Assembly (NCBI GenBank): GCA_033026295.1
Contig: CM065180.1
Location: 16,774,023 to 16,838,022 of the forward strand
Direction of reading: 5' to 3'
Source of the DNA: Channa striata
Taxonomy: Eukaryota; Chordata; Actinopteri; Anabantiformes; Channidae
DNA length: 64,000 bases
The notes under the pieces are model-generated. The model saw only the letters and a list, made by a program, of their open reading frames with translations, was not told where the DNA came from and did not search any database. Every line of letters begins with the position of its first letter. Position 1 is the first letter of the stretch. This document shows positions 41,101-52,873 of the stretch, piece after piece. The translations under genes and the position numbers were made by a program.

Positions 41101-44100
41101 AGAAACAGAGTCCTGTGCATTGCTTTCGATGTTTTTACATCTACAAATGCAAATTAGCGGTGCGTAGCTAGGCTAAACCCAATTTTCAAACCAATTCAAC
41201 CTCGGCCGTTTTGCTTTTTTATCATATTCTGCTCTAAATCTACTTTGTCTATATACCGGAATGTAGCTTAAAAGGTTAAGTCACACTAGATGTAGTAGTC
41301 AAAACTAAGAAAAAAGTGAGAAAACTCCAGAGGAAAAGCACTGACAGCAAATCCAGTAAATTAAAACTTTTATTCATCTTTCCATTTACTTACTGCCAGT
41401 GAAGGCAATCCAGCGGGCATATTTGGTGGCTTCTCTGCGCCAGTGTGATGCCACCAGCAGTCCACAGGTAACTGTGAGGGAGATGATGCCCATGATTATG
41501 AAGAAAAGTGTGGTGACCCATTCCGGAGGCAGCCGGGGCGGAATACAAGTCCGGTCGCGTCCGTGGATGGTCTGACATTGCCGGACAAGACCGACCGTAA
41601 GAGCACCTGTAGAAACAAAGTGTATAGTTAAAAAGATGTTGGATTTGAGTCGTCATTTTGTCATTCAAAAAAAAAAAACAAACAGGTGAGAATAATGTGA
41701 TTGAAATAATGTGTAGTCTCTAGAAATATCAAAAATTTGGATGTTGCAATCAAGTAATTTATTTTACACGTATCAAATTTACAAACTTTAAATGTTTTTG
41801 TCCTCAAACTGAATAAAACAGTCAGTCAGAAGGTAAAATTGTGCATGGATGGTTAGAAATAACAACCAAGGCTTCAGCTCTCAATCACATCTTTGCATAC
41901 TTAAAAATATAAACTTGCGACCAAAACGCCAATGTAAACTTTCAGCATAGAACCGATTACTTGATCTGAAGCTCAGACCTTACAATCTATAAGACTGAGT
42001 GAGGTGCAAAACGCTTTCAAGTGGGGGAAAAAAAAAAACTACAAAAGGCAAAATAGTGAGTGTCAGACTGAAGACAGGAATTTTTAACTAAATCAGCTCG
42101 GCTGGCAGAATGTGAAAAAGGTACGAGGAGAAGAAATGGAAAAAGACAACAAGAAGCTCTTTTAATTTGTCACCAATGCTGTGGCTGCTAGGAGTGAGGA
42201 GCTGGGGACTTGCTTTCTTCACATTGGTGAATTATGCTCATGGCCAACATTTCTTCTTGCACTTCCTGCACAAATCCTGCCAATTACTGAATCTATCCCC
42301 CGCATGTCACTCACTAAAGCCTGTCAGAATTTGCAATAATGTGAGACAAATTTACAGCAGTTTTAAAACCTCTAAATCTTTATACTGTAACTTAGTAAAT
42401 ACTCTGTGTCTAAACCTAACATACCTTTCTAAAATCAATATCTTAGTTCTCCTTAGTGAAAATGTCAAGGATCTTTCAGTGTAGAAGTTTGTGCATCTGC
42501 TTTCGCATACCAAAACAAGATTAATGTTCCTCTGTACATATGCATAAAAGATCAGACTGAATTCATGCCTCATGAGCATGAGTGTGAAGGCCAGTACTCA
42601 GAGAAGGAACATGCTCCGTTGGTGCTGCCACTCTGGGTGGATGCCATTCGATTAGAGTGCGTCGTGAAGAGGAATTTGCACCAGAATAAGCAAAACAGTG
42701 TCACATCGTTCAGGACTCAGACGATCACATGCCTCTAGCAAAGAAAGGTGCAGCAGACAGGGGTCTTCATTTCAAACACGTGAGGATGCGGTTTCTTGGA
42801 CGGCAGGTGAGCTGTCCTACATCCTTGCTACAATGCTGTCCATATGTGAGCAAATACAACAGCGTTAGGCTGTGTTGAGCCAGGCAACAGAAATGTATAA
42901 TGTAGTCGTGCCTATAATGTCCTTACAGCCAGGTGTTATGTAATTGTGTACAACGGCTCCTGCAAAAGTTGTCCAGGAAAGTTCAGCCTGGCTCCATGTT
43001 TGCTCAAAACCACACAACACAATTAGAGGATCCACAAAGATTCATCTGCGTTCAACTGCAGCGACTTTTAGCACAATTGCACCTGCACACATACGTGCGC
43101 AACATGAACAAAACTACGAGCAACACATATAAACACACTAAAACCTTTAAATATATTATCAGTTATCTATACAAAACTATAGAAGCTATGATGAGTGTAG
43201 CTGAGCTACTGCTAAAATGAGGCTTTAAATGCACAATGGACTCTCAGAATAATACAAAGGCATTTCCTCATGTTTGCGGCACAATGAAGAAAGAGAAATT
43301 AACAAGTGCTAAATGCTCATTCTACTGACCACAACATAACCCATTCACTGAAAAGAAAGGCCTGTGTGGGCGACATCATAAAAGTTCAGCAGTGGCTTAG
43401 TAGGTGGGAGGACGTGCATGAGACAAGTATGCAAGTTGGAATTTCAGAAGGTCAAGCTTGGTGGTTGTTTTGTCTGGCACCCAAATGCAGACGTTTTACT
43501 CATCCGTTATAACGTTGGTATATTTACTCAATGGATATAAAATGCTCCTTAAAATCCTACTGAATCTGAAGTACAAATATTCAAACAGAAAAGAATGACA
43601 TGTGTGAAAGAAGTGTTCTTGTTGCCCTGAGGGCGCGGTGGGTTGTGCTGGTTGTACAGAGGAAATCCTGTAGCTTTTAAAGCACCCGGTGAAAGCTCGG
43701 CTTTTACGGCAACAAATAAACATTCATTTAGCCATTCCCGACACACACAAACAATGCCAGTGGTCTGTGTGCGATAAGAATCCGCAGATGTTAAAGCGTG
43801 TATGGAAACGCAGACCTGAGGGCTTTACGTCTTCTGGGAGAGGCAAAATATAACATAACATAAACAAAACTCCCATCTCTTAGACCCCACACATAGAGTT
43901 ATGTAGTACGGAAGACAGGACCCACATTCTATTGTAGACAAGGAACAACTTGTCAGTTTTACCTTATCTACCTTGTTGCTGTGGAAATTCAACTTTCATT
44001 CATTTTTAACAATGACAAAAATGCCACCTCAGTAGCTTACAAGTTTCTTCTAGTTCCTATAGTCTGACCAACATTGCTGAGAAACCTTGAACAAATAAAA

Positions 44101-47100
44101 AAATAGAAGAAGAAAGTAAGGGCTGGTGCTGGGAACTTGCAAAAGTTTCATAGCTGCAATTAATGGCACCGGTTTATAACCCTGGATCTTCTGGCCTCCT
44201 GCTGTTTCACTGGCTCTCGGTGGAATTCCTCTCCTACAGCAGACAGGCACGATATGGTACATGGATGAAAAGTAAACAACTCAATAAGCAGGGCCACAGA
44301 AACAGCTCTAGTTAAAGAGTCAAACAATATGATGTGTTCTTGATACATATTTTTTTACTTGAGGATACATGAGGGTATCTACTTCAAATGATCTCTGCAA
44401 GAATATGAATGAGAAGGCATTAAGGATGAAGTGAGGAGTTCGTTTATAGTCTTTTGTATCATTCTGCTAAATATGAATCTAGAGCTTGGCGCTGTCCAAA
44501 AGGGAATAAAATCCACCAGTCAGCACAAGTGTAAACCGGTGGTCGGACATAGACGGGCTTGCTGTTTTCCCGTTTTCTTGCTAAGCTAAGCTAAGCAAAG
44601 TGCCTGCAGCTGCAGCCTTATGTTTGGCTAAAGGATTTCTTTAAACACAGCAGAATGATTAGAACAGGTCTGACGGGAGGGAGGGATTCAAACTGAAAAA
44701 CTTGTATGTATTGTATAAAGGGTAATATTATCCCTACAATTAAGGCAAGGACACATCACCGACAACGTCACAATTCGGTTGAGGGTAATAAATACTGAGC
44801 AGAGAAGACACAGGCAGACTGTGAGAGCAGTCTGGTAGAGTGATTTTACCCCGAACCAGGTTGTGGCACATACCTAGAACAATGATCTTCATTTCAAAAC
44901 ATCAATGCATCTATTGCCCAGTTCTAAAAACCCATATGGTCAAGTTGGAGAAAGATGAGCTCAAACAGCAAACAATGCTAGAACATCCAGGATCCAATTA
45001 AAGTAAATGATCAGCAGAGCAAGTATGGTCAGCCTGCTAAAACAGAAACTGCCAAAATAAATTGTTTAGGTTACAAAAATGCTCACACGCTTTCCGGCTC
45101 TCATTTACTCCAAAAAATGGGCCAATTCTCCAATTTGCACCATGGCTCACTTTCTAGCCCATCATGCCCCGTTAGCCTGCACTCAGCTCTATATTTGCTA
45201 TGATCAAAATACTCCTCTCACCATGTCTCAGAGCAAATGAGAGAAACGAGGGCCATGTCTGCTCGTCTTCAGCATGATGATGCTGTCATTAGCGGAGCAT
45301 TGGGGGTGCTGATGTTTGTAAGCTCTAGAGGGATGAGTCAAACAGGCCTCTGAACTGTGGTGGGCGTTAAGTAGGCAGGGTACAGTAGCCAACAGCTCCT
45401 TCTTCTGTCGCTGCTGCTAGAGGGCTTTACAGCGCCCACTTACACTGAAGGGGCACAAGAGCAGAGCTCTAAACGTTCCAAACTCGCACAGAAATACACA
45501 CTAGACAAACCCATGTAAAATAAGAAACGCACCAACAAGGATGAAAACAGCCTTCATTCACCAGTGACCCAAAGAATGTTTTTGGATTTGAACATTATCC
45601 AACACAATTTCAGTAGAGCCTCAGAATAGACACATAAACCCAAAGTATGCATTATATGGCCTCTTTATGTGCTGTAATTACTAAAAATTAATCCTGTTTA
45701 CTGTCAAGTGCTCCAGAGTCAGCTTCCTTTTTGCAGGGCATAGAGTGATGACTGAAACATATGAAAGCCTCAGCTGCTTTGTTCTTGCACTGTAATCAAC
45801 TAAAATGAAATCAGCGGGTTTTAATTGCACATATCCCTGATGGACAAACTTTTCCTAAGAAACTTTTTCATAAAATATTTTGCTTTTAAGAAAATAAAAA
45901 CTACAGCAATATGCTCACACGTTTTCTGGCAATGCATGCCATGAAATGACAGATGTGTGTTTTTTGACAGCTTGCACAACGTCTCCATAAAGTGCATCCA
46001 TTTGTGCAAATAAATCTGCTTGAATAATATGTTGACAGTAGAAACACACAATAATCTTGAAGAGAGGCTAAAAACGTGCCCCTTCATATTTAGTAGCCCT
46101 ACAGCAACCTACAACCTAATACCTAGGGAATAGTAACTTACATAGACAGCAGTTTTAAATCACGTATCTACAGGAAATAAAAGGAAAAGCTGCTGCAACG
46201 TTAACACTTGGGTGACCCACAGGTAAGTGTCTCAGTTGCAGTTTTTTCTTTTGTGAGTTTTAGGTTTTACGTTCAACACTTAGTGGCTAAAATGCCTTCA
46301 CTGCAGGTAATCCATGTAGGAACTACATCTTCTGTTGTGAAAATCAACAGCTCCTTGCATTCTGTAAATAAATGTGTTTCCTGCCTACTAAAATCTGCTC
46401 ACGTGTATTGATGCAGCTCCTTCATAAAATAGGACAGAAATACATTTTAAGATGGTATTTTGTTGTTTTTCTATAAGGGAACTGTATATGGTGTGTGTAT
46501 ATTAAAATCAACAAGATAATATCAACATAATAAAAATGCACTATGCATTTAAGATAAGGCCTGTCTGAAAAGACCAACAGCGTAGCAGTTTCTGATGAAT
46601 ATCATCTTCCGGTATCAACAAACAACTCATCATTTTATCCAGTAGCTTGGGGCATATAAAACACATGTTATATGTTAGAAAAGTATTTTTTACAGATCAT
46701 GATGTAAATACATTTACACGGAAAGTTGCTACATGTGAAAATCTGTTGTCATCATTGCCACTGGACGTAGCCGTGTAATGAAAGGCAGCCTGTACCTGGA
46801 TGTGATTTACCAACTTTAAATTGTGTCTGCGCAGGGGTTTTGTGTGCATGTTTCCGAAGGCTATTCATGCTCTAGAGAATGACATCCACTGTGGTGTATT
46901 TGCAGGAGGGCCTTCATCAGCTGAGCTGCCAGGAATCACAGTTTGTATCTGACACTGCTGAAAAAAGGGTTTTGTCTTAAAGCTCGGCATAGGAAATCAA
47001 CTTCAGCTGTTATTGCCTGAGGATATCACACCGAATAGAGACAATGTCATATTCACATTCTATCTTTAGTTTGGCTGATAGTAGTGCTACCTCTCCTTTG

Positions 47101-50100
47101 TCAGTGTTTCAGTACAAAGAGGAGTTTGACTTTTACATTATTATGTGGACAGTGGAGCAGGAAACAGCAAGCGTTAGTGCTAAATGGCTGTGGTTTGTTT
47201 ACTTGGTATTGATTAGCTCACAAAAAAAAGCTGAAATCAAATAACTTCACCAAAATAGGAGTCTGAAACCCATGCACTGCTCGAGCAAATTCAGCTTTCA
47301 ATCTGGGCTAACAGCTAGGGAGAGCATGTCCGTTCCTAGTCGTTCAGAGTCCAAAGACGATACGCTGCTTCTACAAGAGCAGGTTGTCAGGCACTGAATC
47401 GAATCTCTGATAACACAATAAAGCTAGAAATCAGACTCAGTGGTGTAGGTTGAACTGCCCTTCTAGATGACATAATCTGAACTGAAAACAGCTGAGTGAA
47501 CAGCTAAAAGCATGTCATGCAGAAGGAAGGAACTATTTTTGAAAATAAATTGTAAAAATGTCAGTCATAAAAATAATTATCTGTATACACATGTACTCTC
47601 CAAATGACAGACAATAGAAATCAAGTGACCTATCAAGTAACCGTTAACAACTGTCCACTTGATATCTATTTTTATCAGTGTAATTATATTAGTTTAATAT
47701 AACTGATAACTAAGTAATCATCAAAATAATAAATATTTACTAAAGGATCCAGAACTCAGAACTCAAACCATATTCTGTGCTTTCATCAGACTACCCATGC
47801 TCACCCAAGTTTTAAACCCTTACATTTAAACCTACGGTAAATTTGAAATCGTTTACAAAATCATGACAAAGCTTCAAAAATCTGCCTCTTGCTGGAGAAT
47901 TTTCATACAGTGATGCCATGATGATTTTTTTTCAATGCCAAGAATAATTATGTGCAGCAATGAGTCATGCACGCTGTGTTCATGATGAGAAAATGAGCAG
48001 TTTGTTTCAAATTGCTGAGGAGCTTAAAATTACAGTTTGCACCATCTTCAGAGATTACTATAGTTTTGATATATTTCATTATGTGAATTTGTCTTTTTAT
48101 TCATATATTTTCTTTAGTTTGTCCTGACTTCCTCTATTGTGAAGTAATTGATTTTACTTGACCTTTATATGGAAATTACCAACTAAAATTCTTGTGTTGC
48201 ACAAGAAATAAATAACAAATTACTTTAGGCCATGTATGCACAACCTCTTTCATCCTCTTGTAACAGTCAACCAGTCAACCCCTGCTAAATCTCAAGCTAA
48301 CACAAAGTGCTTTGTTGAAGACTACATAAATCACTTTCCACCTAATAATTATTTTTTTAAATTCAGTTTGCAATGTGAAAAGGAGCTCCATTGTGTCTGC
48401 CTTTCTCTCCATGCACTGTCAGTCTGCAATGGCATGCCACACACAAACACACACACACACACACACAGCAAACCATAAAATAATGAGAGCCTAGAAGCTG
48501 CATCTTCTGTCAATATACAGTTCAAATCTGTGAGCTATGCTTCCAAAATAGGTCTGAGGTAGACAGGAAATATGATTACTGCTGCATGTATTCGTGGGTT
48601 TACAGTAACCAGGCGACTTAAGTGCATCTACTTACATCTTGCTTAGAAACATAAATCAGATTAATATTATGTATTCCTGAACACTGGCCGGCACTTTCTC
48701 AAGATAATGAGAAAAAAAAGTGGAAAGGAGATGCTTGTCAGTCGTCCGTCTCTTTCATTGCTCATAAGACAAATCACATTACAATCATCCAATAGAGAAA
48801 GTTAAACCTGTGAGAGGAAGTAGAAGCTGGCTGCTGTAAAACACCTACTCTATAACACCACCCACACTCACCACAACGCTGTGATTTAAATATAGCAAAG
48901 ATTGGGCTCTCTGTGTGTGCAGGTACAGATTTATGAATCTCACTAGACAGTCACTGTGGAGCTGTAGTGCACTAATTTTAGATCACCTGAGCCATATGTC
49001 ATGAACCACATCTCCAATAGTCTAATTTAACTCAAGCTTCATTTTTGCTTTCCAAAACAATCATTTGTACAAATTGCAGAAGATGCCCTCATTTTTTGCA
49101 ACCCGTTATTACTTTTGTACAGATTGCTTGTTCTGTTGAGCTACTACGCCGTGAATGTGTATTGGTTGATGATGAACCCTCCCTGACCCAGTTACTAAGC
49201 TGTCATCTGACAGGGAACAAAGAGGAGCAGCTGTCTATCAATAGCCTGAATGTGTTTTCAGGACTGACACAAATAAAACGGAGGTCCAACAGCACGTGTT
49301 CACCATAACCCGAACGGATTACACCACAAATACACACAATCTGGTTACACAAAGTATTTACTGATAAGAGTTAACACACTTAAAAGATCGAGCATGACTT
49401 GACAAGAACAGTTACCTTTATGGTGAAGTGCCTTGACCAATAAGGTGCAACTGTTGACCATTTCCATGGTCAAGTAACCTCCTAAATTAGTTGGGGGCAC
49501 AAAGTGTCATAATTCCCTTGAACACCTTGATTTTGTGGCCGCTAATTTAAAAACTAGTATCAATGACATAAATCAAAGAAAAGCATAGGAAAAGCATATG
49601 AAGAGGACAATGATTAATTGCATATCACATTGTTGGACAATTAATTTCCTGATATTAGACTAATTAATAGATTTTTTTTTTACCTTTCAATAATATTTCC
49701 AAACATAAATTATATTGTTTCGTAGTTTCTGGCATCTCAAAAGTGACAATTAGATTATTTTCTATTTTAAACCGCCTTAAATCAGATATGGTAGGTTTTT
49801 ATACTGCGGACCATCCCTCTGAAATCTATAAAACCTATTTGTTGCTAGTTTACAAAAGCATTGATCTAAAGTAATAAAGCACTAAAGCACTAAAATAAAT
49901 TGCTAATCAGTTATAAAATGATGAATCCCCGGTGGTGATCTGAGTATGAATAACAAATAACACTGTGGAAAACAACAACAACAACAACAAAATAATGCTG
50001 CTGCAGATGAATCCTAATCACACAATGGGGCATCTTTGTTGTGGAGATTACTGCTGCTGCTGCTGCTGCTGCTGCATGTGGAGACGGAGCATCTGGCCCC

Positions 50101-50275
50101 AGAGATCCGACTAAAACACGCACAACATCCCTGTAGTTTCCACTTTGCGTAATGGCCCGTTTCACTTACCTGCTGATTCACCAGTGTTGATCCAGTCCGG
50201 ATTTGCAATACTGGCTATTGCGAAGATGTCTGCAGCCAGAAACAGACACCCTGAAATGATCGTGAGTTTATCCAT
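35186..50275 (-). CDS. mosmo: Modulator of smoothened (Mosmo)
   Basis: Three coding exons in transcript order: 50170-50275, 41394-41606 and 35186-35370 (TGA at 35186). Donors are GTAAGT, acceptors CAG, phases fit, and the sum is 504 bases or 167 residues, the same length as human MOSMO. The protein starts MDKLTIISGCLFLAADIFAI and ends IVGLLFAGKVCLPG, and is near-identical to the human protein as I recall it. Four hydrophobic segments are visible: the N-terminus, TTLFFIIMGIISLTVTCGLL, WIAFTGMILFCMAALIFPIG and SSYVLFVLSIFFTIVGLLF. The family is known to restrain Hedgehog signalling at the cell surface with MEGF8 and the ubiquitin ligase MGRN1 by promoting removal of Smoothened. Introns are about 8.6 and 6.0 kb. 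Upstream lies a CpG-rich promoter. Identification is very secure. Confidence 0.97.
35371..41393 (-). other. Intron 2 of mosmo
   Basis: About 6.0 kb without recognisable exons on either strand. Short open frames here lack motifs. A poly-C run lies near 38210 (ten Cs) and G runs near 39100-39115. No clear mobile element was identified. Confidence 0.6.
44440..44640 (+). repeat. Dispersed teleost repeat with 'gctaagctaagctaa' core
   Basis: Contains gctgttttcccgttttcttg followed by three tandem ctaag units and then ctgcagctgcagccttatgt. This matches the order of a common fish repeat ('tgtttccagtctttgtgctaagctaagctaacc... gctgtagcttcatattt'). Borders are approximate. Confidence 0.55.
48440..48468. 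repeat. CA microsatellite
   Basis: About 12-13 ac/ca units with one aa interruption. Confidence 0.9.
49971..49991. repeat. CAA trinucleotide repeat
   Basis: About seven uninterrupted aac/caa units in mosmo intron 1. Confidence 0.9.
50051..50075. repeat. CTG/CAG trinucleotide repeat
   Basis: Eight uninterrupted ctg units about 95 bases inside mosmo intron 1. On the transcribed (minus) strand this reads as CAG. Confidence 0.95.
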
Positions 50276-51260
50276 GTCGCCAGCTCGTGAAGCGGGGAAC
50301 GATGCGGGTGGTGGTGGTGGTGGTGGTGGTGGTGGGGGGGAGAAATGTGGCGGCCGTCGTCTGGACGTGACGCCGAGTGTTGAGAGACGCAGGGTGGGCT
50401 ACTATCAGTCTAACCTCGCCCCCTTCAACAACGGGAGCCCGCTGTTGTGCTTCTGCTGTGCATTTTTGCAGCGACGTTAGCTCCTTCTCGTCGACCAAGC
50501 GAGAGCTTCCAGCTACAAAAGGCACAAAAGCATCACGTCTCACACGCCCGCTGCGCTTCGCTGCGATAAAAACTGTCCGAACGGCTCCTGTCGTCGCGCG
50601 GATCCGTTTAGCTGCAGCAGCCGCCGCAGCGGCAGCAGCATCGGGTACAGCTGCGGCTAGCAGGCGGCTAGCTAGCTACTTCCCAGATTCGGGCTCGGTG
50701 AGCCGAGCTGCGGCCCAGAGGCTGCTCGACGGCCGAGACCGAGACTGCGTTAGCATTTCAGGCTCACTGGCGGACGAACGGAGGTGCAGAAGGAGCGAAG
50801 CAAGTCCCACGTAGTCCGCAGAATCCGCGTCTTCGGCGAAGGTTCGAACGTTACCCGTCAGGAAAACGAGAACCCATCACCCTCCGCTGCTTGTCCGTGC
50901 CCGTCCTCCGTCTCCGCTGGAATAGCATCTGGTACTTTCGGTCCGTTAGCGAAGCTTCAGCGCCTCCTCTCCCTCTGCTCTGCTTCTGCTCCGGGGCCGC
51001 GGTGAGGACCGGACTCGGGGTTTTAACCCGGAGCGTTTCAGCCGTGGAGGCGACGAGGCGAGTCCCGGTGTGAGCGCAGGAACCGGAGCGTTATTGTTGT
51101 GCTTCCAGCCGTGCGGCCGCCGTTAGCTCAGCCTCCGTTTCTGCCGAGTGACATCAGGCGAGCGGACACCCCCACGCAGCGTCACGCACGGCGCGGCGGC
51201 GGCGGGGGGTCGCGCTCTTCTCGCGATACCCGGTGCCAAACGGGGGGTCGCGTGGTCCAC
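50276..51260 (-). promoter_or_regulatory. CpG island and promoter of mosmo
   Basis: CpG dinucleotides are dense from the mosmo ATG to about 51260, in sharp contrast to the AT-rich surroundings. Repeated gcc/gca tracts lie near 50610-50650 and ggcggcggcgg near 51195. This is the expected position of the minus-strand transcription start and 5' UTR. Long open frames on the plus strand within it (for example 50377-50814) are GC-driven and show no domain. Confidence 0.75.
50306..50340. repeat. GGT repeat just upstream of mosmo start
   Basis: About nine ggt units followed by a run of G, 30-65 bases upstream of the ATG. In the mosmo transcript it would read as (ACC)n in the 5' UTR. Confidence 0.95.
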
Positions 51261-51628
51261 GGGTGGAGAGTCTGAAGAGCCAAACACAGAAAGTCCAAAA
51301 ACTCTGATCTGTTGTCAAAAAAGGTTTTGTGCTCGTGAAATAAATAAGCTTGGGCGTAAACTCAAATACTGCTTTGTGTTTCACCTCTTCGGGCCCCCTT
51401 GGGTCCAGAAATTACTTTTATAAGAAATACATTATTCTATCCCATAAGCTGCAACTTTCTGTAATAAACTGCAATGAGGTGGGATCGAGTGCAGGGGCGT
51501 TCAATAATCAGTTTAATGATTTTCATTGAATTATATTCATTCATTTTATACAAGCTCTTGTTAACATGCTTATACATTTTCTAGGACATTGTATTTTGTG
51601 TGTGAATTATTTATTGGTTTGTCTAATA

Positions 51629-52000
51629 TACACTAAAAGCCAAAGGTTTGGACCCACCTTCTCATCTCTGCATAACTTCTGCACAACACAACTGATGGTC
51701 CCATTAATCCATTAAGGCAAGAAATTCCACCAATAAGCCCTGAGACACACCTGGGAAGTGAAAACCTTTTCAGGTGACGACCGGGGAGAATGTCAAGAGT
51801 GTGTAAAGCAGTAATCAAAGCAAAGGTTGGCTATTTTGAAGAATCTAAAATATAAAACATGTTTTGAGTTAATTCACACTTTTTTTCTTCACTACATGAT
51901 TCCATATGTGTTCATTCATAGTTCCGATGCCTTCAGTGGGAATCTACAATGTAAATAGTCATGAACATAAAGGAAAATCATTACATGATTGGCAGTGTAT
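51629..52000. mobile_element. Internally deleted Tc1/mariner transposon remnant
   Basis: The left part (ccaaaggtttggacccacct then tctcatc) is the end of the widespread fish/lamprey Tc1-like element ('caaaagtttggacacaccttctcat'). The right part contains gtgtgtaaagcagtaatcaa, ggctattttgaagaatctaa, catgttttgagttaattcac and then tgttcattcatagtt with ccttcagtgggaatctacaa and tgtaaatagtcatgaacata, which follow that element's other end in order. Its borders begin and end with tacact/agtgta at TA dinucleotides. The transposase gene is gone, so it is non-autonomous and old. A short piece near 51730-51790 (ctgggaagtgaaaacctttt, caggtgacga) also fits internal element sequence. Confidence 0.85.
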
Positions 52001-52356
52001 GTTGTAAGCGTGTGTAGGTGCCTTCTACAAATCAGTTTCTCGTTGTCTCTTTGTGTTGAGATTTTGACATTGTTGGTGCATGTCGTCCCGTGTCACTGTG
52101 CTCTGCTTCCCAGGCCTTTCATAGATGTAGTTTTTGTGTATTTAACACTAACAGAGGTCGTGTGTGAAGCCGTGCCAGGAGAGTGGTGTAATAAATACAC
52201 ACAAATGGCACAACTCTTTTCCCCAAAACAGCGTCCCAGTGTACAGCTAGTGAAGGGCAGGTCACAGGCTCACAGTGACTGAGATTGATAATCCCATGGA
52301 TTGCAAATATAGTAATATGCACCATTAACTGTACAGTCAAACTGAGATGGATGTGC
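52001..52356. other. Spacer left of the uqcrc2 remnant
   Basis: No gene or repeat was recognised between the Tc1-like remnant and the putative polyadenylation signal of the uqcrc2 remnant. The open frame at 51989-52282 has no recognisable similarity. Confidence 0.45.
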
Positions 52357-52362
52357 TTTATT
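52357..52362 (-). terminator. Candidate polyadenylation signal of uqcrc2 remnant
   Basis: AATAAA on the minus strand about 510 bases beyond the ancestral stop codon at 52874. It may no longer be used. Confidence 0.3.
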
Positions 52363-52873
52363 TCAACCAGCACCTGCCTTCGCTTGTAATGGACTAACTT
52401 AACTCTGGTCTTTCTACGTTTAAAATATTTCTAACTCAATACATATTACACCATTGTCACATTTGCACCAACTGCAAAAGGGCACAAGCAAACCCAAGAC
52501 TGCATTTGTTTGCAATTTCCAATTCTGCAAGTCATGATCGTGCTTTAGGGTCCACCTGCTGGTTATGGAACGGAACAATAAGAAGAAGAGATTTAAAGTG
52601 TTGCCTGCTCCACAACAAAACCTATATTAACTCTGGATTCATTCCAAGACACAAAGTCAAACAACAACCAGGTATTATTGCTATATTACTTTAATTTACA
52701 AAGATATATAGATAGATGGACAAATACTGTATTCCCCACCAAAAAAGTTGCATTATGATTCTTCAGGTCCGTGTTGGTGCTTACACATAACACAAGACTG
52801 CAGACATTAATCGTTGCAGGCTTTGATGTCCTCCTTCTTTCCAGGCACAGCATCAGCAGCTCTAACACAATTT

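Larger units (their letters stand above)
41607..50169 (-). other. Intron 1 of mosmo
   Basis: About 8.6 kb without recognisable coding exons. Contents noted: a dispersed repeat at about 44440-44640, a CA microsatellite at 48440 and triplet repeats at 49971 and 50051 close to the first exon. Confidence 0.6.

Noticed and set aside
50377..50814. 145-residue open frame on the plus strand, Ala-rich
   Set aside because: It lies in the CpG island upstream of mosmo; its length comes from GC-rich composition and triplet repeats, with no domain or splice support.
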